Assembly: GCF_028421645.1 (NCBI RefSeq)
Contig: NZ_CP116887.1
Location: 4,771,501-4,835,500 of the forward strand
Source of the DNA: Aneurinibacillus sp. Ricciae_BoGa-3
GTDB taxonomy: Bacteria; Bacillota; Bacilli; Aneurinibacillales; Aneurinibacillaceae
Length of the DNA stretch: 64,000 bases
Reading direction: 5' to 3'
How positions within the stretch are numbered: position 1 is the first letter of the stretch; each line of letters begins with the position of its first letter. Below the pieces are notes generated by a model, which made no database searches, was not told the origin of the DNA, and saw nothing but the letters and a program-made list of their open reading frames with translations. Position numbers and translations under genes: made by a program. Positions 17,508-29,583 of this stretch are shown piece by piece.

Positions 17508-18785
17508 CTATCGTGCCTTACCAGGAGATTTTTTAACTTGTTCAAAAATGAGGGAGTCCAGAAATTCCTGATTGGTTTTCGTTCCTTTGATTCGCTTGAT
17601 GAAGGCTTCCGTAAATTCATTGTTGTCCATAATCGATTTTCGCAGGGCCCAGATTTTTTCAAGGTCTTCTTTTGTAAACAACAGATCTTCTCTGCGCGTT
17701 CCGGAGCGTCTAATGTCAATAGCCGGGTACACGCGGCGTTCGGCCAGTTTACGATCCAGGTGAAGTTCCATATTTCCCGTTCCCTTGAATTCTTCATAAA
17801 TGACATCATCCATGCGCGATCCGGTTTCAATAAGCGCCGTGGCCAATATCGTCAGGCTGCCGCCCTCTTCCACATTGCGCGCAGCCCCAAAAAACCTTTT
17901 AGGCCGATGAAAAGCTGCCGGATCGATACCGCCAGACAGTGTACGTCCACTTGCCGGGACCGTAACGTTATAAGCCCGCGCCAATCTTGTAATACTGTCC
18001 AGTAGAATCACGACATCTTTCTTGTGCTCGACTAGCCGCATTGCCCGTTCAAGCACAAGCTCAGCAACCTTGATATGATTCTCCGGTACTTCATCGAATG
18101 TCGAGCTTACAACTTCACCCTTCACGAGCGAACGCTGCATATCCGTTACCTCTTCCGGGCGCTCGTCTATTAGAAGGACGATAAGTTCAATGTTCGGATG
18201 GTTGGTGGCAATACTGTTGGCGATTTCCTTTAGAAGAACCGTTTTACCTGCTTTTGGAGGTGCCACAATTAAACCGCGCTGTCCCATGCCAACAGGTGAG
18301 ATTAAATCGATCACTCGTGAGGAGATCTTATCCGGCGATGTTTCCAGAACAATTTTCTTCTCGGGATATAGAGGGGTAAGTGCAGGAAAATGCACCCTTT
18401 CCGGGGAAGTTTCCGGCGGTTCGCCGTTTACCGCATCCACATGCAGAAGGCCAAAATATCGTTCATTTTCCTTAGGCGGCCGAACTTTACCTGAAACCTT
18501 ATCCCCTGTTCTCAAGTCGAAGCGGCGGATTTGGGAAGCGGATATGTAAATATCATCCGCGCTTGGCAGGTAGTTAATCGGCCGGAGAAATCCGAAACCG
18601 TCGGGGTGCGTTTCGAGCACCCCTTCCATAAACATGTTTCCTTGCTTTTCTGCCTGTGCCTGCAAGATAGCAAAGATAAGCTCTTTCTTTTTAAAGGTTG
18701 CATAATACGGAATCTGAAACTGCTTTGCCAGTTTATACAGCTCTGTTAACTTCTTTTCTTCCAGTTGGACCAAGTTCATTTCCAT
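17508..18785 (-). CDS. rho: Transcription termination factor Rho
   Basis: The 425-residue RNA-dependent ATPase releases transcripts. It has an N-terminal Rho domain ([19 protein letters not shown]), RNA-binding [27 protein letters not shown], Walker [12 protein letters not shown], Walker [17 protein letters not shown] and the R-loop/Q-loop segment [20 protein letters not shown]. The start is placed at ATG 18785 by comparison with family N-termini; the ribosome site is weak. It lies close behind glpX, so the two are probably co-transcribed. Confidence 0.96.
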   Translation of the reverse strand: MEMNLVQLEEKKLTELYKLAKQFQIPYYATFKKKELIFAILQAQAEKQGNMFMEGVLETHPDGFGFLRPINYLPSADDIYISASQIRRFDLRTGDKVSGKVRPPKENERYFGLLHVDAVNGEPPETSPERVHFPALTPLYPEKKIVLETSPDKISSRVIDLISPVGMGQRGLIVAPPKAGKTVLLKEIANSIATNHPNIELIVLLIDERPEEVTDMQRSLVKGEVVSSTFDEVPENHIKVAELVLERAMRLVEHKKDVVILLDSITRLARAYNVTVPASGRTLSGGIDPAAFHRPKRFFGAARNVEEGGSLTILATALIETGSRMDDVIYEEFKGTGNMELHLDRKLAERRVYPAIDIRRSGTRREDLLFTKEDLEKIWALRKSIMDNNEFTEAFIKRIKGTKTNQEFLDSLIFEQVKKSPGKAR

Positions 18786-18813
18786 TAATTCATGAACACC
18801 ACGCTTTTTTAGT

Positions 18814-19785
18814 TTAATTTTCCATAACAAAATTAGGTTTAATATCAAGCCTGTGCTGCCCATCGATAAAGCGCACGGTTCCAGTTTTGGCCCGCATTAC
18901 AATCGAATGCGTCATCGCTTTCGATCCGCTAAAACGGACACCTTTCAGCAGTTCTCCATCTGTCACGCCGGTTGCAGCAAAAATGGCATCGTCACCCTTC
19001 ACCAAATCTTCTAAAAGGAGAATTTGATTCGGATCGGCTATCCCCATTTTTTTACAGCGTTCCAATTCTTCCTGGCTCTGCGGAACAAGCCGGCCCTGGA
19101 AATCGCCACCCAGGCACTTCAAAGCAACAGCCGCAATAACTCCTTCAGGCGCGCCGCCGATGCCAAACAATATATCGACACCCGTATGGTCGAACGCCGT
19201 GTTAATAGCCCCCGCAACATCTCCGTCCGTTATCAGCTTAATTCGGGCTCCAGCGTCCCGCACTTCCTGAATAAGTTTGGAATGGCGCTCCCGATCCATG
19301 ATAACAGCCACCAGATCGCTGATGTCTTTTCCATTTGCCCTGGCTACAGCTTTTAAATTATCAATAACAGGGGCGTCAATATGAACTTTGCCGGCTGCTT
19401 TCGGTCCAACTGCAATTTTATCCATGTACATATCCGGCGCATGCAGCAGATTGCCACGGTCAGCGACAGCGAGCACCGTTAAAGCATTCCATGTACCCTT
19501 TGCCACAATATTGGTTCCTTCAAGCGGATCAACTGCAACATCCACCTGCGGGCCCCCATTTCCCTGGCCCAGCTTCTCGCCTATGTACAGCATCGGCGCT
19601 TCATCCATCTCACCTTCACCTATTACAACGGTCCCTTCCATCGGAACGGTGTCAAACACGGCGCGCATAGCTGTAGTTGCGGCATCATCGGCCTCCTCCT
19701 TCTTACCCCGGCCCATCCACCGTGCTGATGCTAACGCTGCTGCCTCTGTTACACGAACTAATTCTAATGATAAACTGCGATCCAT
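18814..19785 (-). CDS. glpX: Fructose-1,6-bisphosphatase class II
   Basis: The 323-residue GlpX enzyme hydrolyses fructose-1,6-bisphosphate in gluconeogenesis. The metal-site segment [14 protein letters not shown] and the [10 protein letters not shown] motif are present, with the lithium-sensitive phosphatase core to [26 protein letters not shown] precedes the ATG at 19785. It lies in the conserved murA-glpX-rho order. Confidence 0.95.
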   Translation of the reverse strand: MDRSLSLELVRVTEAAALASARWMGRGKKEEADDAATTAMRAVFDTVPMEGTVVIGEGEMDEAPMLYIGEKLGQGNGGPQVDVAVDPLEGTNIVAKGTWNALTVLAVADRGNLLHAPDMYMDKIAVGPKAAGKVHIDAPVIDNLKAVARANGKDISDLVAVIMDRERHSKLIQEVRDAGARIKLITDGDVAGAINTAFDHTGVDILFGIGGAPEGVIAAVALKCLGGDFQGRLVPQSQEELERCKKMGIADPNQILLLEDLVKGDDAIFAATGVTDGELLKGVRFSGSKAMTHSIVMRAKTGTVRFIDGQHRLDIKPNFVMEN

Positions 19786-19840
19786 TTTGTCTATTCTCCC
19801 ATCTTGTTAGTGTGCGATACTATCATTTCGTGTGTTCAAA

Positions 19841-21094
19841 TTATCTGGATTCCCGCCACATCTGGGCATTGAGCCCTTTAAGTTTTTCTTCCAGCCTGGC
19901 ATAGCCTCTATCAATATGGTAAACTCCCGAGATTTCTGTAATCCCATCAGCCATAAGGCCTGCAATCACAAGAGCGGCTCCTGCCCGCAGGTCGGTGGCG
20001 GTAACCTTCGTTGCATGCAGGTCCCGCCTGCCCTCAATGACGGCAGAGCGGCCCTCCACTTTAACGCTGGCCCCCATATTGTTCAAATGGTCAGCATGCC
20101 TGAATCGAGATTGGTAAATATTATCTGTAACAATGCTTGTACCCTGTGCCAGTGTAAGCAGCGCAGTCATAGGCTGCTGCAGATCGGTTGGAAAACCTGG
20201 GTAAGGGAGTGTTTTGATATCAACAGAGTGATAATCCTTGTTTCCTGTGACCCGAATCGCATCGTCTATTTCTTCTACCTCAACATTCATTTCCCGCAGC
20301 TTAGCTGTAAGAGATTCAAGGTGCCTCGGGATCACATTTTCCACCCTCACATCCCCGCCTGTTGCAGCAGCGGCTATCATATAGGTTCCCGCTTCGATCC
20401 GGTCTGGAATAATAGAATGTCGGCACCCGTGAAGCTTGTTGACGCCGCGAATCCGAATCACATCCGTACCCGCACCTTTAATATTCGCGCCCATTGAATT
20501 GAGCAGAGTCGCCACATCAATGATTTCCGGCTCTTTGGCAGCATTTTCAATAATGGTTTTACCTTTGGCACGCGCCGCTGCCAGCATAATATTAATAGTG
20601 GCACCGACACTTACAACATCTAGATAAATTCGGGTTCCAGTTAACTGTTTGGCCTGAATGTGCAGTGAACCCTGCTCATGGGTTATGACGGCGCCGAGCG
20701 CTTCGAACCCTTTGATATGCTGGTCAATTGGACGTGGTCCCAGATTGCATCCTCCCGGCATTCCAATGGTGGCCTTGCCGAAGCGGCCCAGCATGGCACC
20801 CATTAAGTAGTAGGAAGCTCTTAGGTATTTCACTTTTCCGTTTGGCATAGCCTGCGGCCGAAGGTTGGATGAATCAATCCGCATCGTTTCTCCCTCAAGC
20901 GTTACACTGGCTCCAAGCTCTTTCAGTATCTCACCATAAATGTGCACATCGCTAATTTCAGGCAAATTGTCCAGGATGATTTCCGATTCTGAAAGGATAG
21001 AAGCAGGTATGAGTGCGACCGCACTGTTCTTCGCGCCGCTAACTTGGATATTTCCATGCAGTCTCTGTCCACCCTTTATGAAAAGTTTCTCCAT
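19841..21094 (-). CDS. murA: UDP-N-acetylglucosamine 1-carboxyvinyltransferase
   Basis: The 417-residue enzyme transfers enolpyruvate to UDP-GlcNAc, the first committed step of peptidoglycan synthesis, and is the fosfomycin target. The catalytic cysteine is Cys116 in [14 protein letters not shown], so the enzyme should be fosfomycin-sensitive at that site. The N-terminal [19 protein letters not shown] binds the nucleotide sugar. Position between tal and glpX matches B. subtilis murAB (murZ), the second murA paralogue. AGGGGTTTG precedes the ATG at 21094. Confidence 0.96.
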   Translation of the reverse strand: MEKLFIKGGQRLHGNIQVSGAKNSAVALIPASILSESEIILDNLPEISDVHIYGEILKELGASVTLEGETMRIDSSNLRPQAMPNGKVKYLRASYYLMGAMLGRFGKATIGMPGGCNLGPRPIDQHIKGFEALGAVITHEQGSLHIQAKQLTGTRIYLDVVSVGATINIMLAAARAKGKTIIENAAKEPEIIDVATLLNSMGANIKGAGTDVIRIRGVNKLHGCRHSIIPDRIEAGTYMIAAAATGGDVRVENVIPRHLESLTAKLREMNVEVEEIDDAIRVTGNKDYHSVDIKTLPYPGFPTDLQQPMTALLTLAQGTSIVTDNIYQSRFRHADHLNNMGASVKVEGRSAVIEGRRDLHATKVTATDLRAGAALVIAGLMADGITEISGVYHIDRGYARLEEKLKGLNAQMWRESR

Positions 21095-21114
21095 GGATCA
21101 AACCCCTAACGTAT

Positions 21115-21156
21115 CGGAAAAAGCACCTTCTCATATTACGTTATGAAAAGGTGCTT
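21115..21156 (-). terminator. Terminator after the transaldolase gene
   Basis: Arms AAGCACCTT (21121-21129) and AAGGTGCTT (21148-21156) around an 18-nt loop. They are followed on the minus strand by TTTCCGATA. The hairpin lies between tal and murA. Confidence 0.82.
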
Positions 21157-21164
21157 TTCCTTCT

Positions 21165-21812
21165 TTATTTTTGCTTGGCTTTATCCCAATCAGCAAGGAA
21201 ACGCTCGATTCCGCTGTCAGTAAGCGGATGCTTCACCATTTGTTTAAATATAGCATAAGGGATTGTGGCGATATCCGCACCTGATTTTGCACATTCTATA
21301 ACATGCAGGGGATGGCGTACACTTGCTGAAATGATTTCCGTTTCAATATCGTGCATGGCAAAAATCTGCGCGATATCCGATATAAGTTGAACCCCATTGT
21401 GGGCAATATCGTCCAAACGGCCAAGAAAAGGGGAAACATAGGTGGCACCAGAACGAGCGGCAAGAAGGGCCTGGGTTGCGGAGAAGACAAGGGTAACGTT
21501 GGTCTTAATCTTCTTCTTTGTAAAGTGTTTCACAGCTTTGAGGCCTTCAACAGTCATCGGTACTTTAATGACGATATTTTTAGAAAGTGAAGCGAGATGC
21601 TCCCCTTCTTCTATCATGCCTTCAGCTTCAAGGCTGATAACTTCTGCGCTGATGGGCCCGTCAATGATATCAATGATTTCTTTTAAGGTCTCCTCAAAGT
21701 CGCGGCCTTCTTTAGCTACGAGGGAGGGATTGGTCGTAACTCCGGCCAGTACTCCCCATTCATTCACAGCACGAATTTCTTCAACATTTGCTGTATCAAT
21801 AAAGAATTTCAT
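21165..21812 (-). CDS. Transaldolase-like / fructose-6-phosphate aldolase family
   Basis: The 215-residue short-form transaldolase (TalC/Fsa class) carries [31 protein letters not shown], the Schiff-base lysine in [16 protein letters not shown], and [11 protein letters not shown]. It moves a dihydroxyacetone unit in the pentose phosphate pathway or cleaves fructose-6-phosphate; sequence alone does not decide. AAGGAG precedes the ATG at 21812. It lies 25 nt after fba. Confidence 0.93.
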   Translation of the reverse strand: MKFFIDTANVEEIRAVNEWGVLAGVTTNPSLVAKEGRDFEETLKEIIDIIDGPISAEVISLEAEGMIEEGEHLASLSKNIVIKVPMTVEGLKAVKHFTKKKIKTNVTLVFSATQALLAARSGATYVSPFLGRLDDIAHNGVQLISDIAQIFAMHDIETEIISASVRHPLHVIECAKSGADIATIPYAIFKQMVKHPLTDSGIERFLADWDKAKQK

Positions 21813-21837
21813 GGCACACTCCTTATGTTTTTACGAA

Positions 21838-22701
21838 TTAAGCTTTATTGCTGCTTCCAAACTCACGGATTTTGCCTTGAACCGTTTCTTTAATGGTATC
21901 CCGGGCAGGTCCGAGGTATTTACGCGGATCATACAGATCAGGTTTTTCCGCAAGCACCCTACGTATAGTAGCCGCTGAGGTCATCTGGTTCTCTGTATTT
22001 ACGTTAATTTTTGCTGTTCCAAGCGAAATTGCTTTCTGAATATCTTTTGTAGGGATGCCTGTACCACCGTGGAGTACAAGTGGAACACCGGTCAGCTTCA
22101 TAACCTCTTCCATGCGTCCAAAACCAAGGTTTGGCTCGCCTTTGTAAGGGCCATGAACAGAACCAAGCGCTGGTGCAAAGCAATCAACGCCAGTCTCGCG
22201 AACAAGCCGATCGCACTCTTCCGGAATGGCATACATTGCATCGGCATCATTAACAATGAGGTCATCTTCCTGGCCGCCAATGCGCCCCAGTTCAGCTTCT
22301 ACGGATATGCCAAGAGCATGGGCCACATCCACTACGCGCTTAGTTAATGCAATGTTTTCGTCGAGCGGGAAATGAGAGCCATCTATCATAACCGATGTAA
22401 AACCTGCATGAATGGCTTCCACACATTTTTCGAAAGAAGACCCATGGTCAAGATGAATAGCAACCGGAACAGTAATTTTGTATTCTTCCATTAATGCTTT
22501 AACCATAGCTACTACCAGCTTAAAACCGCCCATATAGCGGCCAGCGCCTTCACTAACACCAAGAATAACCGGCGCATTTTCTTCCTGTGCCGCCTGCAGA
22601 ATAGCCTGCGTAAACTCCAGGTTATTTATGTTGAATTGGCCTACCGCGTATTTTCCTTCGACCGCCTTATTCAGCATGTCTTTCATCGAAACTAATGGCA
22701 T
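21838..22701 (-). CDS. fba: Fructose-bisphosphate aldolase class II
   Basis: The 287-residue zinc aldolase of glycolysis and gluconeogenesis has the zinc site in [24 protein letters not shown], and [11 protein letters not shown] near the N-terminus. The start is ATG 22701 ([10 protein letters not shown]), set by GGAGGATAC; longer in-frame readings lack a ribosome site. It lies between spo0F and the transaldolase as in B. subtilis. Confidence 0.96.
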   Translation of the reverse strand: MPLVSMKDMLNKAVEGKYAVGQFNINNLEFTQAILQAAQEENAPVILGVSEGAGRYMGGFKLVVAMVKALMEEYKITVPVAIHLDHGSSFEKCVEAIHAGFTSVMIDGSHFPLDENIALTKRVVDVAHALGISVEAELGRIGGQEDDLIVNDADAMYAIPEECDRLVRETGVDCFAPALGSVHGPYKGEPNLGFGRMEEVMKLTGVPLVLHGGTGIPTKDIQKAISLGTAKINVNTENQMTSAATIRRVLAEKPDLYDPRKYLGPARDTIKETVQGKIREFGSSNKA

Positions 22702-22765
22702 ATGTAGTATCCTCCTCATAACTGCTCCATATTCACAACCATTCCCATTATAGCACAACGGCGTT

Positions 22766-23131
22766 TTAGCATGCGAGTTGCTTATGGACAGCACTGCGAA
22801 GTTCATCAATATCAAACGGTTTGGTGAAATGTGAAACAGCCCCAAGCTCTGTTGCTTCTTTAATCATATCCAGTTCCCCGTAGGCCGTCATCATAATCAC
22901 CTTAATACTCTGGTTTATTTTTTTTATTTCTTTTAATATCTCCAACCCGTCCATGCCCGGAATTTTCATATCTAAAATCACAAGGTCAGGCGATTCACTG
23001 GCGACAATATCAAGTGCCTGTTTACCATTGGCAGCCTGAAATGTTTGATATCCTTCTTTACCAAACACCTCGAATAATAAAACACGTATGCCATACTGAT
23101 CGTCTACCACGAGCACTTTTTTGCTTTCCAT
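22766..23131 (-). CDS. spo0F: Sporulation initiation phosphotransferase Spo0F
   Basis: The 121-residue single-domain response regulator has phospho-acceptor Asp54 ([12 protein letters not shown]), acidic pocket DD at 10-11, Thr82 and Lys104 (HFTKPFD). It relays phosphate from sporulation kinases to Spo0B in the Spo0A phosphorelay. AGGGGGTC precedes the ATG at 23131. A SigH-type promoter lies 60-90 nt upstream, matching the known control of spo0F. Confidence 0.95.
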   Translation of the reverse strand: MESKKVLVVDDQYGIRVLLFEVFGKEGYQTFQAANGKQALDIVASESPDLVILDMKIPGMDGLEILKEIKKINQSIKVIMMTAYGELDMIKEATELGAVSHFTKPFDIDELRSAVHKQLAC

Positions 23132-23188
23132 TTGTTGACCCCCTAATGTTCCTGCTCCGATAAGAAAGCGCTATATTCTTAATTATAT

Positions 23189-23217
23189 GGATTCGCCGCC
23201 CTACAAAAAATTCCTGC
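23189..23217 (-). promoter_or_regulatory. SigH-type promoter of spo0F
   Basis: Minus strand GCAGGAATT (23209-23217), 11 nt, GGCGAATCC (23189-23197). This fits RnAGGAwWW-N11-12-RnnGAATww with only the last two bases off. It ends 10 nt from repeat copy C. Confidence 0.65.
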
Positions 23218-23226
23218 CTATATTTG

Positions 23227-23660
23227 AGAAAAACATCGCGGGCCATGCCGCTCTCTCCTTTCCCCTCGTAGAAGTTTTTACGGCCGCTTTGTGGAACGAC
23301 GGACGGACCGGCATTAGGGAATCTTGGTCAGTGTCAAGCGTAAGCGCAGGCAATGGCCTTAGATTCCTTTATACCGTTTAGGTGCAAACATCTGGGTATC
23401 CAATGATGGAGACAGTTTGCCGGTCTTTTTCGCCCTCTGTTCCACACGCTCCACAGGGGGAAAGAAAGGTGTGGACATGTGCCTCATGATGTTTTTCATG
23501 GGTGTTTCGGGACCGGAGGTTCCATTGAAAAAATCGCTCAAGGCACTTCAACACTATGAAGCCCATAAACTTCCATATCAACAAAGAGAAATGGACCTAT
23601 CGGTCCCGGCAGAAAATAACTTTAACACTTTAAAGCGAATATACTTTCTGCTTATACGAC
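23227..23660 (+). repeat. Dispersed palindromic repeat, copy C (long core plus tail)
   Basis: The core (23227-23497) runs from AAAAACATCGCG to ATGATGTTTTTC with paired arms. Inside lie GTGGAAC/GTTCCAC and ACCGGC/GCCGGT helices. A 73-nt extra module (23313-23385) has its own stem GGAATCT (23318-23324) / AGATTCC (23361-23367). The tail (23498-23660) has GGACC/GGTTCC, CTTCA/TGAAG and GGACC/GGTCC hairpins and ends ATATACTTTCT. It fills the spo0F-pyrG gap; I see no gene here. Confidence 0.85.
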
Positions 23661-23705
23661 AAAAAAGGGTTTTGCACTCCTGATTTTATCAGGAATGCAA
23701 AACCC
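23661..23705 (-). terminator. Terminator of pyrG
   Basis: Long arms GGGTTTTGCACTCCTGAT and ATCAGGAATGCAAAACCC pair with one mismatch and are followed on the minus strand by TTTTTT. Repeat copy C begins directly beyond. Confidence 0.93.
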
Positions 23706-23722
23706 TATGCTAACCGTTCAAT

Positions 23723-25342
<1,620 letters not shown>

Positions 25343-25387
25343 TTAATACTTTTCCCAAAGAACAGCTCTATATGAAGGACAATATAA

Positions 25388-25507
25388 AATAAAAAAACAA
25401 AAGTTTTCCCCAGCCGAATGTTCGGAGAGGGGGCACTTTTGTTTTGCTTTTTTCGTTTACTTTTAAAGCCCAAAAAGTATTTTATCCTTACAGCAATTAC
25501 ATGTCAA
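25388..25507 (-). promoter_or_regulatory. pyrG promoter and CTP-responsive attenuator leader
   Basis: Minus strand TTGACA (25502-25507, inside the rpoE stop region), 17 nt, TAAAAT (25479-25484), then 7 nt to a start at GGGC (25471). The leader contains a terminator: AAAAGTGCCCC (25440 leftwards), a CTCTCC pyrimidine run, an inner CCGAA/TTCGG stem, GGGGAAAACTTTT and a run of seven U. In B. subtilis low CTP causes G-slippage at GGGC, and the G tract pairs with the C/U-rich arm to prevent termination. The same parts are visible here. Confidence 0.85.
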
Positions 25508-26021
25508 GTTCCTCATCTTCATCCTCTTCAGATTCATCTTCCAGTTCTTCATCGAAGTCCTGTTCTTCATCCTCTTCAAACGCTTCTTCTTCATCTAAAT
25601 CTTCGTCTTCTATATCAGCATCTTCTTCATCCGCTTCTTTGGTGGCATGAAGAGCGTCATAATCCGCAATTTCTTCTTCATATTCCTCATCTTCATCGTC
25701 ATCATCAAGGAACATTTTCCCGCGCAGCGAGCCTTCCGCAGACTCTTCCTGCGTTTCAACAAGGTACCACCGTTTGAGGCCCCATAGATTATCGCCAAGG
25801 CAGATGAAGCGCCCGTCGAGATTAATCTCTGTATATACCTGTGCGATCACGTCCATCGCCTGCTGCTCTGAAATTTGCTTTAGTTCTACAACCTGATTAA
25901 AAAGGTCACGATAATACTGCGGTTTTTTGGTCTCGCTTAAAAGCTGGTACGACAAATCGACCATTGCCATTTCCTCAATCTTTTCCGGTTCAAGGTTGAC
26001 TATATTACTCAACTTCGGCAC
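25497..26021 (-). CDS. rpoE: RNA polymerase delta subunit
   Basis: The 174-residue protein has an N-terminal HARE-HTH domain (MVDLSYQLLSETKKPQYYRDLFNQV to GRFICLGDNLWGLKRWY). Its C-terminal half, from about residue 108, is almost wholly Asp/Glu, as in Firmicute delta, which helps recycle RNA polymerase. GTG at 26021 is 7 nt after GAGGAG; earlier in-frame codons lack a site. It lies directly before pyrG, as in B. subtilis. Confidence 0.95.
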   Translation of the reverse strand: MPKLSNIVNLEPEKIEEMAMVDLSYQLLSETKKPQYYRDLFNQVVELKQISEQQAMDVIAQVYTEINLDGRFICLGDNLWGLKRWYLVETQEESAEGSLRGKMFLDDDDEDEEYEEEIADYDALHATKEADEEDADIEDEDLDEEEAFEEDEEQDFDEELEDESEEDEDEELDM

Positions 26022-26089
26022 TTCCCTTCTCCTCAATAGATTTCGCCAAAGGAAAGGCGAAAAAAACGTTAGTAGCCAGTATTCCTTAT

Positions 26090-26117
26090 TTTATACAAAA
26101 TAGTACATGGAAGGCAA
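26090..26117 (-). promoter_or_regulatory. SigA promoter of rpoE
   Basis: Minus strand TTGCCT (26112-26117), 16 nt, TATAAA (26090-26095). The rest of 26118-26260 shows nothing recognisable. Confidence 0.6.
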
Positions 26118-26264
26118 GCATTAAAAGAAAAATTATGGATGTTCATAGCAACAATGAGCCAAGCGAATCTTAACTTTTCACAACTGTAAATATCCTACTG
26201 GTTCCCTCGTATGGGAAAGGTGACAAAATGGAATGCCAAAAAACTTGCCTTTCCCCTCCCGCAA

Positions 26265-26294
26265 ATGATAAGAAACCGGGCATCCACCCGGTTT
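26265..26294 (-). terminator. Terminator of icmF
   Basis: Perfect 8-bp arms AAACCGGG and CCCGGTTT around CATCCA, followed on the minus strand by CTTATCATTT. It lies 7 nt beyond the icmF stop. Confidence 0.85.
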
Positions 26295-26301
26295 CGATCT
26301 G

Positions 26302-29300
26302 TTACATATTTCTCCTGTATTGTCCGCCTACCTCGTAAAGTGCACCTGTTATTTGACCAAGGCTGGCCACCTTTACCGTTTCCATAAGCTCCTCAAAGAT
26401 GTTTCCGTGATTGCGCGCAACCTCCTTTAATCGCTGCAGAGCCCCTGAAGCGGCGTCTTTGTGCTGTTCCTGGAAGGCGTTCAAATTATTGATCTGCTGT
26501 ACTTTTTCCTCTTCCGTCGCACGGGCCAGCTCGATTTCATAATCAGATTCATCCGCATGCGGATTAATGAAGGTATTGACACCGATAATAGGGAGTTCCC
26601 CGTTATGCTTCTTTGTTTCGTAATACAGCGATTCTTCCTGGATTTTGCCCCGCTGATACTGCGTTTCCATGGCACCCAGCACGCCTCCGCGGTCGCTGAT
26701 CCGTTGAAATTCCTGCATGACTGCCTCTTCCACCAGGTCTGTCAATTCTTCAATAATGAAAGATCCCTGCAGTGGATTTTCATTTTTTGCGAGTCCCAGC
26801 TCTTTTGTAATAATCATCTGGATGGCCATCGCGCGGCGCACAGAATTCTCTGTAGGCGTTGTAATTGCCTCATCGTATGCATTCGTGTGGAGCGAATTGC
26901 AATTATCATATATCGCCATGAGCGCCTGAAGCGTCGTGCGGATATCGTTAAAGTCCATCTCCTGTGCATGCAGGGATCTTCCCGATGTCTGGGTATGGTA
27001 TTTAAGCTTCTGGCTGCGCTCGTTACCTTTGTATTTGTTCTTCATAACCGTTGCCCAGATTCGGCGGGCAACCCTGCCAAGCACCGTATATTCCGGATCC
27101 AGCCCGTTGCTGAAGAAGAAAGATAGATTCGGCGCAAAATCGTCGATGTGCATGCCCCGGCTCAAGTAGTATTCGACATACGTAAAACCGTTCGCCAGCG
27201 TGAAAGCGAGCTGCGAAATGGGGTTTGCCCCCGCCTCTGCGATGTGGTAACCCGAAATACTGACCGAATAATAGTTGCGCACCTGGTGATCGATAAAATA
27301 CTGCTGGATATCTCCCATCATTTTCAGGGCAAATTCAGTCGAGAAGATACACGTATTCTGGCCTTGATCTTCCTTAAGGATATCAGCCTGTACGGTACCC
27401 CGCACGCTGCGCAGCGTCATTTCCCGTACCTGGCGTGCCTCCTGTTCATTGGGATGGCGGCCATTCACTTCTGCGAATTTATCCAGCTGCTGCTGGATAG
27501 CCGTATTCATATACATCGCCAAAATGATAGGGGCCGGTCCATTGATCGTCATCGATACAGACGTAGACGGATGGCAGAGGTCAAATCCTGCATACAGCTT
27601 CTTCATATCGTCCAGCGTGCAGACGCTGACGCCGCTGTTTCCGATTTTGCCGTAGATGTCCGGGCGGTAGTCCGGATCCTCTCCATAGAGGGTAACGCTG
27701 TCAAATGCCGTACTGAGGCGCTTGGCTGCATCGTCTTTTGACAGGTAATGAAAGCGCCTGTTGGTTCGCTCCGGTGTACCTTCTCCGGCAAACTGGCGTT
27801 TCGGGTCTTCCCCATCCCGTTTGAGAGGAAACACACCGCCCGTGTACGGAAACTCACCCGGCACGTTCTCTTCCATCGACCAGCGAAGTATCTCGCCCCA
27901 ATCTTCGAATTTAGGCAGGGATACCTTGGGGATACGTGTTCCAGATAATGAGGTTGTGTACAGCTTGGTCCGGATTTCTTTGTCGCGGACTTTGGTGACG
28001 TATTCATCCCGGGTGTAGGCTTCCTTAAGCGATTTCCAGTTGGCCAGTATTTTTTTACTTTCCGGGTGAAGCTTCTCCTCGTAGTGAGCAATGCATGCAT
28101 CGATTTGTTTCAGTAGCTCCTCCGCCATGCCACCTTCCCGGCGGGAGAACTCTTCTTTCGTCCCCTTAAGCTGGAAAAGCTTGCGGGCAATCGCTACCTG
28201 TTCCGCTGTTTGACGTTTATACTCTCTTACTGTATTGACGATCTCTCCGAGGTAATTTACCCGATCCGCAGGAATGACGTACTGCTTCTTAGATACCTGA
28301 TTTTCAGGAACGACAAGCGATGTACCCCAGTCGCCACCAGACTTACCCTGCACAATGCCCATCAGCTTCGCAAATAAGACGTTTGTACCCGGATCGTTGA
28401 ACTGGCTGGCGATTGTACCCACTACCGGCACCTGTTCATCGTCCATATCAAAAAGATTGCGGGAGCGTTTCCATTGTTTCTTCACGTCACGCAGTGCGTC
28501 TTCGGAGCCGCGCCGCTCAAATTTATTGATCGCAATGATATCGGCATAATCGATCATATCAATCTTCTCAAGCTGGGTAGCTGCACCAAATTCGCTTGTC
28601 ATGACATACATCGCCGTATCGCATATGTCCATAATCTGCGCGTCGCCTTGGCCGATACCTGAAGTCTCGACAATAATAAAGTCATAGCCGGCAGCCTTTA
28701 CAATATTGATCGCTTCGCCAATTGCCTTGCTAAGCTCGCTGTGGGATTTGCGGGTGGCCAGCGAACGCATATAAACCCTGGGCGAATTAATCGCATTCAT
28801 TCTGATCCGATCGCCTAAAAGGGCGCCGCCTGTTTTCTGCTTGGACGGGTCAACGGACAGAATCGCAATGGTTTTATCCGGATACTGGTCGAGATAACGG
28901 CGGACCAGCTCATCTGTCAGTGAACTTTTTCCGGCACCGCCCGTTCCGGTAATCCCCAGAACCGTCACTTTTTTGACCTGCGCGTGGATAAGCTCAAGCG
29001 TAGCAGCTACTTCTTTATCCTGCTTCTCCACATTTTCTTCCGCGAGCGTAATGAGGTGGGAGATTGCATTCCAGTTGTCTGCTTTTAGTTGTTTGATCTC
29101 TTTTTCTACATCTTTCTTTGTTGGATAATCCGTCTGTTCGATCATCGAATTAATCATGCCCTGCAGGCCCATTCTGCGCCCGTCATCCGGAGAGAAGATC
29201 TGGGTTACACCGTACGCATGAAGCTCCTGGATCTCCGAAGGAACAATAACGCCGCCACCGCCGCCAAATACCTTAATATGGGGGGCGCCCTTTTCTTTTA

Positions 29301-29556
29301 AAAGGTCCACAATATATTTGAAGAACTCTACATGGCCGCCCTGGTAGGAACTTATGGCAATTCCCTGTACATCTTCCTGTATCGCAGCGTTCACGACTTC
29401 TTCTACAGATCGATTGTGGCCAAGGTGAATCACTTCAACGCCTGAGGACTGAAGAATGCGGCGCATCACGTTAATGGAAGCATCATGCCCATCAAATAGA
29501 CTTGCCGCGGTTACAAAACGCACATTATACTTTGGACGATAAATCGTTGTTTCCAC
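26302..29556 (-). CDS. icmF: Fused isobutyryl-CoA mutase IcmF
   Basis: The 1084-residue adenosylcobalamin enzyme combines three parts. Residues 1-145 are the B12-binding domain (DGHDAS at 22-27, [14 protein letters not shown]). Residues 190-420 are a MeaI-like G-protein chaperone (P-loop GTGGAGKSS near 204, ETSGIGQGD near 300, NKFE near 345). The rest is the mutase substrate barrel. It interconverts isobutyryl-CoA and n-butyryl-CoA, linking valine or branched-chain acid breakdown to beta-oxidation. The start is GTG at 29556 after AGGGGG. It lies 27 nt after a TetR gene and next to acyl-CoA genes, which fits that role. Confidence 0.95.
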   Translation of the reverse strand: METTIYRPKYNVRFVTAASLFDGHDASINVMRRILQSSGVEVIHLGHNRSVEEVVNAAIQEDVQGIAISSYQGGHVEFFKYIVDLLKEKGAPHIKVFGGGGGVIVPSEIQELHAYGVTQIFSPDDGRRMGLQGMINSMIEQTDYPTKKDVEKEIKQLKADNWNAISHLITLAEENVEKQDKEVAATLELIHAQVKKVTVLGITGTGGAGKSSLTDELVRRYLDQYPDKTIAILSVDPSKQKTGGALLGDRIRMNAINSPRVYMRSLATRKSHSELSKAIGEAINIVKAAGYDFIIVETSGIGQGDAQIMDICDTAMYVMTSEFGAATQLEKIDMIDYADIIAINKFERRGSEDALRDVKKQWKRSRNLFDMDDEQVPVVGTIASQFNDPGTNVLFAKLMGIVQGKSGGDWGTSLVVPENQVSKKQYVIPADRVNYLGEIVNTVREYKRQTAEQVAIARKLFQLKGTKEEFSRREGGMAEELLKQIDACIAHYEEKLHPESKKILANWKSLKEAYTRDEYVTKVRDKEIRTKLYTTSLSGTRIPKVSLPKFEDWGEILRWSMEENVPGEFPYTGGVFPLKRDGEDPKRQFAGEGTPERTNRRFHYLSKDDAAKRLSTAFDSVTLYGEDPDYRPDIYGKIGNSGVSVCTLDDMKKLYAGFDLCHPSTSVSMTINGPAPIILAMYMNTAIQQQLDKFAEVNGRHPNEQEARQVREMTLRSVRGTVQADILKEDQGQNTCIFSTEFALKMMGDIQQYFIDHQVRNYYSVSISGYHIAEAGANPISQLAFTLANGFTYVEYYLSRGMHIDDFAPNLSFFFSNGLDPEYTVLGRVARRIWATVMKNKYKGNERSQKLKYHTQTSGRSLHAQEMDFNDIRTTLQALMAIYDNCNSLHTNAYDEAITTPTENSVRRAMAIQMIITKELGLAKNENPLQGSFIIEELTDLVEEAVMQEFQRISDRGGVLGAMETQYQRGKIQEESLYYETKKHNGELPIIGVNTFINPHADESDYEIELARATEEEKVQQINNLNAFQEQHKDAASGALQRLKEVARNHGNIFEELMETVKVASLGQITGALYEVGGQYRRNM

Positions 29557-29583
29557 GAGAGTTCCCCCTTATAATCTTGACTC

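Noticed and set aside
18786..18863. N-terminal extension of Rho (26 extra residues)
   Set aside because: The extension overlaps the end of glpX, has no ribosome site and is not expected in Rho; the ATG at 18785 gives the family length.
22702..22845. 48-residue N-terminal extension of the aldolase
   Set aside because: It overlaps spo0F's end region and lacks a ribosome site, whereas ATG 22701 has GGAGGATAC and the normal family start.
23227..23246. Possible short peptide starting MARDVFL at the left repeat arm (minus strand, after GGGGAAAGGAGAG)
   Set aside because: The start-like sequence comes from the repeat arm itself; downstream codons differ wholly between copies and the start codon is lost in others.
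23359..23584. Minus-strand open frames across repeat copy C, with similar peptides in copy G (49483-49704) containing FLSPCGACGTE
   Set aside because: The frames shift between copies, have no ribosome site, and follow the palindromic structure; similarity is at the DNA level, not in a conserved reading frame.
25418..25777. Long plus-strand frames rich in Ser, Leu and His opposite rpoE
   Set aside because: They are the complement of the Asp/Glu-rich tail of RpoE and have no start signals.
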